This document shows positions 1 through 6,817 of a stretch of DNA of 7,392 bases, piece after piece (the first letter of the stretch is position 1; the number at the start of each line of letters is the position of its first letter). The notes under the pieces are model-generated. The model did no database searches and was not told the DNA's origin. It saw only the letters and a program-made list of their open reading frames with translations. The DNA is from an uncultured Megasphaera sp. (lineage in GTDB: Bacteria > Bacillota > Negativicutes > Veillonellales > Megasphaeraceae): assembly GCA_900548635.1 (NCBI GenBank), contig URLP01000091.1:1-7392 (forward strand), given 5' to 3'. Both the position numbers and the translations under genes were made by a program.

Positions 1-33
1 CGGTCATCACGACCGTCAGAAACGGTAATCGCC

Positions 34-480
34 ATGGCAGGCAGAGGATTTGAAGTCGTCACGGCTTATAAGGACCAGGGCATCCGCCTTCCGGTCCGCA
101 AGACGGCCAGAAGTGCCGGCTACGACCTGGAAGCCGCAGCCGATACGGTCCTGGCGCCTCATGCCGTGAGTGTCGTGCCCACAGGCCTGAAAGCCTTCAT
201 GGAAGACGATGAATACCTTTCCATTTTCATCCGTTCCAGCCTGGCGTTCAAGAAAGGCCTCATGCTGGCCAACAGTACGGGCATCATCGACAGCGACTAC
301 TACAACAACGAAGACAACGAAGGCCATATCATGATTGCCTATTACAATACCAATGACGCCCCTCTGACGATCAAGAAGGGGGAACGCATCGGCCAGGGCA
401 TCTTCATGAAATACCTGACCGTCAATGACGATGCCGCCAGCGGCGTCCGCAAAGGCGGCATCGGCAGCACAGGAAAATAA
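34..480 (+). CDS. dut: dUTP diphosphatase (dUTPase), trimeric family
   Basis: Hydrolyses dUTP to dUMP and pyrophosphate in the cytoplasm, keeping uracil out of DNA and supplying dUMP for thymidylate synthesis. The 148-residue length fits the homotrimeric family, and its five motifs appear in order. Motif 1 is AGYD (28-31), motif 2 is RSSLA (67-71), and motif 3 is GIIDSDYY (83-90) with the catalytic Asp86 and the deoxyribose-sensing Tyr89. Motif 4 is GERIGQ (116-121), and the C-terminal motif 5 is RKGGIGSTGK (139-148). Motif 5 carries Ile where many dUTPases have the Phe that stacks on uracil. The ATG at 34 gives the usual short N-terminus before the RGFEVV strand, but no good ribosome binding site precedes it and the frame is open to the window edge, so the exact start is less sure than the identity. 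It is followed by a terminator-like repeat and then the nucleoside salvage operon. Confidence 0.95.
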   Translation: MAGRGFEVVTAYKDQGIRLPVRKTARSAGYDLEAAADTVLAPHAVSVVPTGLKAFMEDDEYLSIFIRSSLAFKKGLMLANSTGIIDSDYYNNEDNEGHIMIAYYNTNDAPLTIKKGERIGQGIFMKYLTVNDDAASGVRKGGIGSTGK

Positions 481-513
481 AAGTGAGATAAAATACCTAT
501 CTGGAGGGTTTTG

Positions 514-614
514 CCTCCCCTGATAGGGGAGGTGGCCCAACGGGCCGGAAGGGTTGCACTTAAAAAACAACCCCTCAGTCAGCCTGCGGCTGCCAGCTCC
601 CCTATTAGGGGAGC
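514..614. repeat. Composite palindromic intergenic element (REP/REPIN-like)
   Basis: About 100 bases between dut and the Nudix gene fold on themselves at two levels. Local hairpins are 514-521/525-532 (CCTCCCCT with AGGGGAGG), 534-538/542-546, 580-584/588-592 and 596-603/607-614 (GCTCCCCT with AGGGGAGC). The two halves are also inverted copies of each other: 515-536 matches the reverse complement of 593-614 at 20 of 22 positions, and GGGTTG (551-556) pairs with CAACCC (568-573) around an A-rich loop. Two mirrored hairpin units around a short loop is the layout of REPIN-type or small non-autonomous palindromic elements. My impression is that similar elements are common between genes in gut Firmicutes, but only one copy is in this window, so its repeated nature is inferred. 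Confidence 0.7.
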
Positions 615-623
615 CTTTTTTTT
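596..623 (+). terminator. Intrinsic terminator-like hairpin after dut
   Basis: An 8-bp GC-rich stem (596-603 with 607-614, 3-base loop) is followed by one C and eight T residues (616-623), the standard shape of a Rho-independent terminator on the plus strand. It is the right arm of the palindromic element. Only 16 bases separate the T-run from the start codon of the next gene, so that gene cannot have its own promoter after it. Either transcription reads through or the hairpin is used differently. Confidence 0.75.
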
Positions 624-639
624 GAAAGGGTGATATCAA

Positions 640-1200
640 GTGAGCATCAGTAAAGAAACACTCGTTTCCCGTAAAGAAATTATGAAGGGCCGCGTCCTGC
701 ACGTCACGGTCGATACGGTTTCCATCGATGACGGCCAGGGCGGCGAAAAGCGCACGGCCACGCGCGAAGCCGTCTGGCATTTCGGCGCCTGCGCCATCCT
801 GCCCCTGACGGATGACGGCAAGATCATCCTCGTCCGTCAGTACCGCTATGCGGCGGCTCAGGCCATGCTGGAAGTGCCGGCCGGCAAGATCGAGCACGAC
901 GGCGAATCGCCGGATTACTGCGCGGCCCGGGAACTGGAAGAAGAAGCAGGCGTGACGGCGAAGGAAATCATTCCTCTCGGCTATACCTACACGTCGCCGG
1001 GCTTCTGCAGCGAACGCATTTATCTGTACCTCGCCAGAGGCCTGGAAAAGGGCAAACAGCACCTCGACGACGATGAATTCATGAATGTCGAATACTACAC
1101 GCCGAAAGAAGTGGAAGACATGATCGACAAGAACGAAATCACCGATGCCAAGACGATTGCCAATTTTGAAAAAGCCCGCAAATACCTGCCGGGCCTGTAA
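640..1200 (+). CDS. Nudix hydrolase, ADP-ribose pyrophosphatase type
   Basis: Probably cleaves ADP-ribose (and perhaps other nucleoside diphosphate sugars) to AMP and ribose-5-phosphate, with divalent metal, in the cytoplasm. The Nudix box spans residues 82-105, starting at Gly82 of PAGKIE and ending REL-EEE-AGV; Glu100-102 are the expected metal ligands. A Pro at 120 in TSPGF, about 15 residues after the box, is the hallmark separating ADP-ribose pyrophosphatases from other Nudix enzymes. The tail ITDAKTI (167-173) is also typical of the subfamily, and 186 residues is a normal length. The start is GTG at 640, chosen because GAAAGGGTG (624-632) lies at proper spacing upstream. The box has six rather than five residues between its first Gly and the first Glu. 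The gene is 12 bases ahead of deoB and clearly in its operon. Family assignment is firm; exact substrate is inferred (nudF-like). Confidence 0.9.
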   Translation: MSISKETLVSRKEIMKGRVLHVTVDTVSIDDGQGGEKRTATREAVWHFGACAILPLTDDGKIILVRQYRYAAAQAMLEVPAGKIEHDGESPDYCAARELEEEAGVTAKEIIPLGYTYTSPGFCSERIYLYLARGLEKGKQHLDDDEFMNVEYYTPKEVEDMIDKNEITDAKTIANFEKARKYLPGL

Positions 1201-1212
1201 GGAGGGATTCTC

Positions 1213-2385
1213 ATGAAATTCAAGCGCATTATTGTCATTGTCACAGACAGCGTCGGCGCCGGTGACGCTCCGGACGCTGCCAAATTCGGCGATCTCGGTG
1301 CCGATACGTACGGCCATATCGACGCTAACGTGCCCCTGAAGGTACCGAACCTGCGCCGCCTCGGCCTGGGCCGCGTGGCCCACATCCATCCGGAAGCGGC
1401 CGACGTCGTCGGCTCTTACGGCCTGATGCAGGAAATCTCGGCCGGCAAGGACACGACGAGCGGCCACTGGGAATTCATGGGTAACCCCGTAGAAAATCCT
1501 TTTCCGACTTTCCCCAATGCCTTTCCGCCGGATCTCCTCAAGACCTTTACGGAAAAAACGGGCTACGGCTATATCGGCAATGAAATCGCGTCGGGCACGG
1601 AAATCATCGAACGCCTCGGTCCGGACCATTTCCGCACGGGCCTGCCCATCGTCTACACGTCGGCGGACAGCGTCTTCCAGATTGCCGCTCACAACGACGT
1701 CATCCCCCTGGAAGAACTCTACCGCATCTGCGACATTACGCGCCGCGAAGTCTGCGTCGGCCCCTATGAAGTGGGCCGCATCATCGCCCGTCCCTTCATC
1801 GGTGAGCAGGGCCACTTCATCCGCACCGGTGACCGCCGCGACTACAGCCGCCAGCCGAAGCGGAAAATGGTCTTTTCCTACCTTTCTGAAGCGGGCTACT
1901 GCGTCGTCGGCGTCGGCAAGATCGGCGACATCTACGCCCACATCGGCCTGACCGAATCGTACCACACGGCCAACAACCACGAAGACATGGAAACCCTGCG
2001 CGCCCAGCTGGCCGCACACCGCAGCGATGAAGGTCTGCTGATGGCCAACTTCGTCGACTTCGACAGCATGTACGGCCACCGCCGCAACGTCAAGGGCTAT
2101 GCCGACTGCTTGGAAGCTTTCGATACGGAACTGGGCCAGCTCCTGACGGAAATCCGGGACGACGAACTCCTGGTCATCACCTCGGACCACGGCAATGACC
2201 CGACCTGGCACGGCACGGACCACACGCGCGAACGGGTGCCGCTCCTCCTTTACAGCCCGGCCCTCAAGGAAGCCCATGACCTCGGCATCCGCCAGACCTA
2301 CGCCGACCTGGGCATGACGATCATGGACAACTTCGGCCTCACAGGCCTCGAATTCGGCACGAGCTTTTTAGGGGAATTGAGGTGA
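1213..2385 (+). CDS. deoB: Phosphopentomutase
   Basis: Interconverts (deoxy)ribose-1-phosphate and (deoxy)ribose-5-phosphate, joining nucleoside breakdown to the pentose phosphate pathway; a cytoplasmic Mn-dependent enzyme of the alkaline phosphatase superfamily. The 390-residue length is standard. Metal-site and catalytic elements are all present: Asp12 in TDSVGAGDAPD, Thr81 in KDTTSGHWE (the residue phosphorylated in the family), Asp284 in DFDSMYGHRR, Asp325-His326 in SDHGNDP, and His337 in GTDHTRE. The insert (cap) domain lies between about residues 100 and 220. An excellent ribosome binding site (AAGGAGGG, 1199-1206) sits before the ATG, directly after the Nudix stop codon. The stop lies only 4 bases before the pdp start, so the two are translated together. 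The gene matches the nudF-deoB-pdp neighbourhood of many Firmicutes, here without a purine nucleoside phosphorylase between deoB and pdp. Confidence 0.97.
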   Translation: MKFKRIIVIVTDSVGAGDAPDAAKFGDLGADTYGHIDANVPLKVPNLRRLGLGRVAHIHPEAADVVGSYGLMQEISAGKDTTSGHWEFMGNPVENPFPTFPNAFPPDLLKTFTEKTGYGYIGNEIASGTEIIERLGPDHFRTGLPIVYTSADSVFQIAAHNDVIPLEELYRICDITRREVCVGPYEVGRIIARPFIGEQGHFIRTGDRRDYSRQPKRKMVFSYLSEAGYCVVGVGKIGDIYAHIGLTESYHTANNHEDMETLRAQLAAHRSDEGLLMANFVDFDSMYGHRRNVKGYADCLEAFDTELGQLLTEIRDDELLVITSDHGNDPTWHGTDHTRERVPLLLYSPALKEAHDLGIRQTYADLGMTIMDNFGLTGLEFGTSFLGELR

Positions 2386-2389
2386 TCCT

Positions 2390-3694
2390 ATGTGGCCCAT
2401 CGACTGCATCGAACACAAGCGGGACGGCAAAGTCCTGACCAAAGAGGAAATTACGCGCTTCATCGACGATTATACGGCCGGCCGCATCGCTGACTATCAG
2501 GCCGCAGCCTGGCTGATGGCCATTTATTTCCAGGGCATGACCTATGAAGAAACGAAGGAACTGACCCTGACTATGGCTCATTCTGGCGATATCGTCGATT
2601 TGTCGTCCATTCCGGGCATCAAAGTCGATAAGCACAGCACCGGCGGCATTGCCGATACGACGACGCTCATCGTCGCGCCCCTCGTGGCCGCTGCCGGCGT
2701 GCCCGTGGCCAAGATGAGCGGCCGCGGTCTGGGATTTACCGGCGGTACAGCAGATAAACTGGAATCGATTCCCGGTTTCCATGTCGTCCTGCCGGAAGCG
2801 CAGTTCCTGGAACAAGTGCGCCGCATCGGCTTGTCCCTCATCACCCAGTCCGGCGAAATCGCGCCGGCTGATAAACTGCTCTACGCCCTGCGCGATGCTA
2901 CGGCGACCGTAGAGAGCATCCCCCTCATTGCCAGCTCCATCATGAGTAAGAAAATCGCTTCCGGCGCCGACGCCATCGTCCTCGATGTCAAGTATGGCGA
3001 CGGCGCCTTCATGAAGACCAAAGAACGGGCGCGGGAACTGGCTAAGACCATGGTCGGTATCGGCAATCTCGCCGGCCGGCCGACACGGGCCGTCGTCACG
3101 TCCATGGAAGCGCCCTTGGGGACGGCTATCGGTAACTGCCTGGAAGTCGATGAAGCAGTGGAAGCCTTATCGGGCCAAGGTGGCCGGCGGCTCATGGAAG
3201 TCGTCGAAGCCATCGGCGCTCAGATGCTCATCGTCGGCGGCAAGGCCCAGGACGAAGAACAGGGGAGAACCATGATTCGCGACCTCATCGCTTCCGGCAA
3301 AGGCCTGGCCAAGTTCCGGGAATTCGTCCGAGCCCAAGGCGGCAGCTCATCGTGGATTGGCAAGCGGCCCCTCACCAAGGCACCCCAAGTCTTTACGGCA
3401 GTCTGCACCGATGAAGGTTACATCACGCGCATCGACGGCCGGGCCCTCGGTGAAATCGCCATGGCCATGGGCGCCGGCCGGGCCTGCAAAGAAGACAAAA
3501 TCGACCCGATGGTCGGCATCCGCCTCTTCAAAGAGCTCTACGATCCGGTCCGTCCTGGCGAAGCCTTGTTCACCTTGTACGGCAAAAAAGGCGCCGATAT
3601 GATGGCCCTGGCCCAGCAAGTTGCCGACCACATCATCGTCACGCCCGACCAGGCAGACACCATCGAACCCGTCATCAGTGAAGTGATAGTATAA
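2390..3694 (+). CDS. pdp: Pyrimidine-nucleoside phosphorylase
   Basis: Phosphorolyses uridine, thymidine or deoxyuridine to the free base plus (deoxy)ribose-1-phosphate, which is the substrate of the DeoB enzyme encoded just upstream. At 434 residues it has the usual length of the thymidine/pyrimidine nucleoside phosphorylase family. An N-terminal helical domain is followed by the phosphate-binding DKHSTGG (80-86) and the family signature SGRGLGFTGGTADKLE (110-125). Next come the nucleoside-binding residues Arg168 (ALRDA), Ser183 and Lys187 (IASSIMSKK), then the glycine-rich KYGDGAFMKT (201-210). The C-terminal third contains the usual swivelling alpha/beta domain. GAGGTGA at the end of deoB serves as ribosome binding site. 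The sequence alone does not decide between strict thymidine phosphorylase (deoA) and the broader Pdp; the lineage favours Pdp. Confidence 0.95.
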   Translation: MWPIDCIEHKRDGKVLTKEEITRFIDDYTAGRIADYQAAAWLMAIYFQGMTYEETKELTLTMAHSGDIVDLSSIPGIKVDKHSTGGIADTTTLIVAPLVAAAGVPVAKMSGRGLGFTGGTADKLESIPGFHVVLPEAQFLEQVRRIGLSLITQSGEIAPADKLLYALRDATATVESIPLIASSIMSKKIASGADAIVLDVKYGDGAFMKTKERARELAKTMVGIGNLAGRPTRAVVTSMEAPLGTAIGNCLEVDEAVEALSGQGGRRLMEVVEAIGAQMLIVGGKAQDEEQGRTMIRDLIASGKGLAKFREFVRAQGGSSSWIGKRPLTKAPQVFTAVCTDEGYITRIDGRALGEIAMAMGAGRACKEDKIDPMVGIRLFKELYDPVRPGEALFTLYGKKGADMMALAQQVADHIIVTPDQADTIEPVISEVIV

Positions 3695-3743
3695 AGTTTG
3701 TAGTTTGTAGTTTACAGTGTAGGGGCGCCCACGCGGGGCGCCC
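3695..3743. repeat. Heptamer repeats plus doubled GGGCGCCC palindrome
   Basis: Right after the pdp stop codon AGTTTGT occurs twice in tandem (3695-3701, 3702-3708), followed by a related AGTTTAC (3709-3715). Then the 9-mer GGGGCGCCC is repeated directly at 3722-3730 and 3735-3743. Because GGGCGCCC is its own reverse complement, the two copies can pair as an 8-bp hairpin (3723-3730 with 3736-3743, 5-base loop) or each can act as a symmetric site. No T-run follows, so this is not a classical intrinsic terminator. It ends 16 bases before the rlmD start codon. Confidence 0.6.
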
Positions 3744-3759
3744 GCCTGAAAGGATGTCC

Positions 3760-5142
3760 ATGAAAGAATTACGCCATATCCCCGTGCAGAAGGGGAAAAT
3801 CTATGAATTGTCCGTCGTCCGCCTCGGTACGAGCGGCGAAGGCATCGCCCGTCATGAGGGCTTCACGGTCTTCGTGCCTTTTGCCCTGCCCGGGGAAAAA
3901 GTGCGGGCCAAGATTACGCTCGTCAAGAAGAACTACGCCGCCGCCGAGCTCGTCGAAATCCTCGAAGCCTCGCCGGACCGCGTTGCGCCGAAGTGTCCCG
4001 TTTACGACCGCTGCGGCGGCTGTCAGCTCCAGCACCTGAGCTACGAAGGGGAGCTCGCGGAAAAACGCCAGCAGGTCAAAGACGCGCTGCAGCGCATCGG
4101 CCACCTCGAAGGCATCGAGGTCCTGCCGACGCTGGGCTCGAAGATGCCCTGGCACTACCGCAACAAGATGCAGTTTCCCGTCGCCGCCGCCGGCAAGGGG
4201 AAAGTCGCCATCGGCTGCTTTGCCGCAGCGACCCATCAGGTCATCGACGTTAAGGACTGCGCTATCCAGAAGGAAGCGAATAACGCCATCGTCGCCGTCG
4301 TCCGCCAGTGGATGAAGGATTTCAAGATTCCCGCCTATGATGAAGACGCCCGCACGGGCATCGTCCGCCACATCATGGGCCGCGTCGGTGTCCATACCGG
4401 TGAAATCATGGTCTGCCTGGTCACGGCCTGCGACATGGTGCCGCACATGAAAGATTTGGTCCAGCGCCTGCGCCGGGATATCCCAGGTCTTGCGAGCGTC
4501 GTCCAGAACGTCAACAAGCGCCATACTAACGTCATCTTAGGGCCCAAAACGAAGACCGTCTACGGCAAAGGGACTATCCACGATTCCATCGGCCCTTTGA
4601 CCTTCCACATTTCGGCCCAGTCCTTCTTCCAGGTCAACAGCGAACAGGCCCAGCGCCTCTATGAGCAGGCCCTCGACTTTGCCGACCTCAAAGGCGGCGA
4701 AACCGTGGCCGACGTCTACTGCGGTACTGGGACCATCACCTTGTTCCTGGCCCAGAAAGCCAAACAGGTCTACGGCATCGAAATCGTCGCCCCGGCTATT
4801 CGTGACGCCGTCCGCAACGCCAAAGACAACCACGTCGGCAACGCCCAGTTCATCTTAGGCGATGCTATTTATAAATTGCCGGAACTCATCAAAAACGGCA
4901 TCCGTCCCGACGTCATCGTCCTCGACCCGCCCCGGGCCGGCTGCGGTGAACCCGTCCTCAAAGCCATCGCCCAGAGCCAACCGAAACGCGTCGTCTACGT
5001 CTCCTGCAACCCGGCCACCCTGGCCCGCGACCTGGCCTACCTGGACCAGCACGGCTACCATACCGCTAAAGTACAGCCTGTAGACATGTTCCCGCGGACC
5101 CACCACGTTGAGTGCGTAGCCTTGATATCACACAAGATGTAG
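3760..5142 (+). CDS. rlmD: 23S rRNA (uracil-C5)-methyltransferase, RlmD/RumA family
   Basis: Transfers a methyl group from S-adenosylmethionine to C5 of a uridine in 23S rRNA (U1939-type; the Gram-positive RlmCD also acts on U747, and the sequence does not say which). An N-terminal TRAM domain (about residues 10-68) is followed by a [4Fe-4S] site with Cys79, Cys85, Cys88 and distant Cys167. Then come the SFFQVN motif near 288, a Rossmann-type SAM site (DVYCGTGT, 318-325), DPPR (389-392), the catalytic Cys416 in VSCNP, and the general base Glu451 in HVECV. The protein is full length at 460 residues. A second in-frame ATG lies at 3754, but AAGGA (3750-3754) is correctly spaced only for the ATG at 3760, so I chose that start. 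It follows pdp by 65 bases and may be read from its own promoter or by read-through. No terminator is visible after the stop; prophage debris begins within about 65 bases. Confidence 0.95.
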   Translation: MKELRHIPVQKGKIYELSVVRLGTSGEGIARHEGFTVFVPFALPGEKVRAKITLVKKNYAAAELVEILEASPDRVAPKCPVYDRCGGCQLQHLSYEGELAEKRQQVKDALQRIGHLEGIEVLPTLGSKMPWHYRNKMQFPVAAAGKGKVAIGCFAAATHQVIDVKDCAIQKEANNAIVAVVRQWMKDFKIPAYDEDARTGIVRHIMGRVGVHTGEIMVCLVTACDMVPHMKDLVQRLRRDIPGLASVVQNVNKRHTNVILGPKTKTVYGKGTIHDSIGPLTFHISAQSFFQVNSEQAQRLYEQALDFADLKGGETVADVYCGTGTITLFLAQKAKQVYGIEIVAPAIRDAVRNAKDNHVGNAQFILGDAIYKLPELIKNGIRPDVIVLDPPRAGCGEPVLKAIAQSQPKRVVYVSCNPATLARDLAYLDQHGYHTAKVQPVDMFPRTHHVECVALISHKM

Positions 5143-5205
5143 TACTATATAAGCTTTCACCATACTGTGTATTGAAAAAGCCTTGAATTAACACCACTAG
5201 ATAGG

Positions 5206-5612
5206 TTGAGGCTGTGGCAAAATTATTTCATCGAACGCCTGGGGGAAACGTACCACATCCGGGAAATCGCCTACGACCGCCGGAACGCTACTCAGATGGT
5301 GCAGAACTTGGAAGATATGGGCTTTACCATGGTACCTTCCAGGGGTTCAAGGATATGTCGCCGCCTTCGGAGGAGATGTTCAAGCTCCTGATGGAAGGGA
5401 ATATCATCCATGGCGGCAATCTTGTCCTTAAGTGGATGGCCGGCAACGTGGTAATGCGACAGGATCCGGCGGGGAACATCAAGCCGGACAAAGAAAAATC
5501 CGTCGAAAAGATCGACGGAATCGTGGCGTCCATCATGGCACTGGATCGGGCCATCCGTAATGGAATGGGCGGGAACAGTATTTATGACGAACGAGGGATT
5601 ATTGCATTTTAG
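5206..5612 (+). pseudogene. Phage large terminase, C-terminal remnant, frameshifted
   Basis: This is the end of a large terminase subunit (the ATPase-nuclease that cuts and packages phage DNA), HK97/Terminase_1 type. Recognisable sequence starts near 5215 in one frame (FIERLGETYHIREIAYDR, then NATQMVQNLEDMGFTMVP to 5337). It continues from 5340 in another frame (QGFKDMSPPS, GGNLVLKWMAGN, DPAGNIKPDKEKS, EKIDGIVASIMALDRAIR) to the stop at 5610-5612. The Asp in EKIDG matches the last acidic residue of the nuclease domain. Only about 130 of the usual 500-600 residues remain; the ATPase domain is missing. The break fits loss of four bases at CCTT/CC around 5338, turning an expected VPFGQGFKD into VP-QGFKD. 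A conserved-looking Trp (YDRWNA in relatives) reads Arg (CGG) here. The reading frame upstream of about 5215 does not look like terminase, so the left deletion breakpoint lies there. Confidence 0.85.
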
Positions 5613-5671
5613 AGTAGTTTCACTCGTCATAAAGCCATGATTTTCAGTTTAAGGCATAAAGGTTAATAGAT

Positions 5672-6358
5672 CTAGAAAATATCGTGCTTTGTTTCAGGAC
5701 CCGATTCTCTTAAGATTGTCCATCCATCAGGAACTTTATACTCAGTCAGCATAGTTATAAATTCATTTTTTAGTGTTTCGCCGCACTCTGTGAATTCTGT
5801 TATGTGCTCCCGCATGAATTGCTTATCTAACTTAATGTATTTCGCGTTAGAAAGATTCATGTTTTCATATTTTTTCTCAAACTCAGCTTCTACGGCTATA
5901 CCCTGCGGGCTGGCTGTTTCTGAAAAGCATGGATATTGGAAAGGAAAATCCGGATGATGAAGTAATTCACTGAAAAATTTTTCAAATACATACATTAAGT
6001 AGGCAACGGGCATTTCCTGATGTAGCTCTGTACCATACTGTAAGCCGCTATTCCAATTTGAAATCTTTACGGTAAAGAGTACCGAATCATCTAAGTTTTC
6101 ATTACTATAGTCGCTGATTTTGATGTAAAACTTTTCAGTTCCTGCTTCAATGAAAAAATCGTACGGTTTGTGGTGTCTTAGTGCATTGTATGTTTGAACC
6201 ATGCTTGGAACACTATCCTCCAGACATTCATCAAAGGAAACTTTTGTATAAGTACACGGCGGCTGAAAGAAAAGAATTGTCATATAACCATAGGTGAGAT
6301 CATCAATCTTGAAATAGCCATACGTGTATTTAAACTCTAATAATTCTTCCTTTGTCAT
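5672..6358 (-). CDS. Orphan AT-rich gene, function unknown (228 aa)
   Basis: I do not recognise this family. The ORF is intact, runs opposite to the phage genes on both sides, and has a good ribosome binding site (GGAAGGTGAT on the minus strand, about 7 bases before the ATG at 6358) and a promoter-like site upstream. The protein is acidic and soluble-looking, with no signal peptide or clear membrane segment. It has many aromatic residues (YTYGYF near the start, ISNWNSGLQYGTE in the middle) and a C-terminal EYKVPDGWTILRESG. Composition differs sharply from the core genes: two sampled lines are 24/60 and 16/60 GC. That and its position between terminase and portal remnants indicate acquired cargo. 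Small acidic proteins like this occur among immunity proteins and phage-carried accessory genes, but no toxin or partner gene is visible here, so that role is only a suggestion. Confidence 0.75.
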   Translation of the reverse strand: MTKEELLEFKYTYGYFKIDDLTYGYMTILFFQPPCTYTKVSFDECLEDSVPSMVQTYNALRHHKPYDFFIEAGTEKFYIKISDYSNENLDDSVLFTVKISNWNSGLQYGTELHQEMPVAYLMYVFEKFFSELLHHPDFPFQYPCFSETASPQGIAVEAEFEKKYENMNLSNAKYIKLDKQFMREHITEFTECGETLKNEFITMLTEYKVPDGWTILRESGPETKHDIF

Positions 6359-6424
6359 ATTTGATCACCTTCCGTCACTATGGGAAACTTTTCATTTTTG
6401 AAAAATCAGATATCCTACGAATCT

Positions 6425-6453
6425 ATTATAACAATCACTTGGTTTATTAGAAA
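6425..6453 (-). promoter_or_regulatory. Probable promoter of the orphan minus-strand gene
   Basis: On the minus strand, TATAAT (6430-6425) is preceded by TGT, giving an extended -10 (TGTTATAAT). A weak -35 candidate TTTCTA lies 17 bases further upstream (6453-6448). This would start transcription about 60 bases before the ATG at 6358. It overlaps the ribosome binding site of the portal fragment on the other strand. A perfect -10 with the extension makes this credible; the -35 match is poor. Confidence 0.5.
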
Positions 6454-6463
6454 GGAGTGGATT

Positions 6464-6817
6464 ATGAGCATCTTTTCCAAACTGTTTCATACCAGGGATA
6501 AGCCACAAAATTATTACACCGGGACGGATATGCATTACCTGTTTGGACGTTCATCCAGTGATAAGCAGGTCAACAAGTTCACAGCCATGCAGACAACGAC
6601 GGTCTATGCCTGCGTCCGCATCCTGGCGGAAACCCTGGCAGCCCTGCCGCTGCATCTCTATCGCTACACACCGGGCGGCAAGGAGCGGGTCTATGACCAT
6701 CCGTTGTACCATTTACTCCATGATGAACCGAACCCGGAGATGACTTCGTTCATCTTCCGGGAAACGCTCATCCGTGAAACGCAGAAAAGCCCAGAAACAG
6801 CGCGGTTCCTGGGCTAA
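6464..6817 (+). pseudogene. HK97-type phage portal protein, N-terminal fragment
   Basis: Portal proteins form the ring at one capsid vertex through which the terminase pumps DNA. The fragment starts at the ATG at 6464, which has a strong AAAGGAG (6451-6457) upstream; an in-frame ATG at 6380 adds 28 residues without portal character and no ribosome binding site, so it was rejected. Typical N-terminal features are present: MSIFSKLF, TAMQTTTVYACVRILAE, TLAALPLHLYRY, HPLYHLLHDEPNPEMT, FIFRETL. After FRETL (about 6770) the sequence stops resembling a portal, where relatives continue with a hydrophobic stretch leading to a GNAY motif. Fifteen unrelated residues follow before the stop at 6815-6817. 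About 100 of roughly 400 residues remain. Terminase followed by portal is the normal order of a packaging module, so both fragments probably come from one prophage. Confidence 0.85.
6788..6815. other. Imperfect stem-loop at the portal breakpoint
   Basis: AGCCCAG (6788-6794) pairs with CTGGGCT (6809-6815), and after one mismatch AAC (6796-6798) pairs with GTT (6805-6807), giving 10 of 11 pairs. It is flanked by AAA on the left and AAAA on the right, so on the minus strand it is followed by a short T-run and could be a weak terminator for transcription coming from the right. It lies within 20 bases of where portal similarity ends, so it could equally be an end structure of whatever truncated the gene. 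Confidence 0.4.

Noticed and set aside
1..53. Possible tail of an upstream gene (frames closing at 28 or at 53)
   Set aside because: Too short to identify, and more than one frame is possible; a gene overlapping or abutting dut is plausible but not supportable.
16..2277. 753-codon open frame on the minus strand opposite dut, the Nudix gene and deoB
   Set aside because: It mirrors three firmly identified plus-strand genes, runs through the palindromic repeat, and has no recognisable domain; it is a by-product of GC-rich codon use.
5143..5214. rlmD terminator or prophage attachment site
   Set aside because: Only a 5-bp AGCCT/AGGCT pairing and AT-rich sequence are seen; no T-run, tRNA or duplicated core supports either call.
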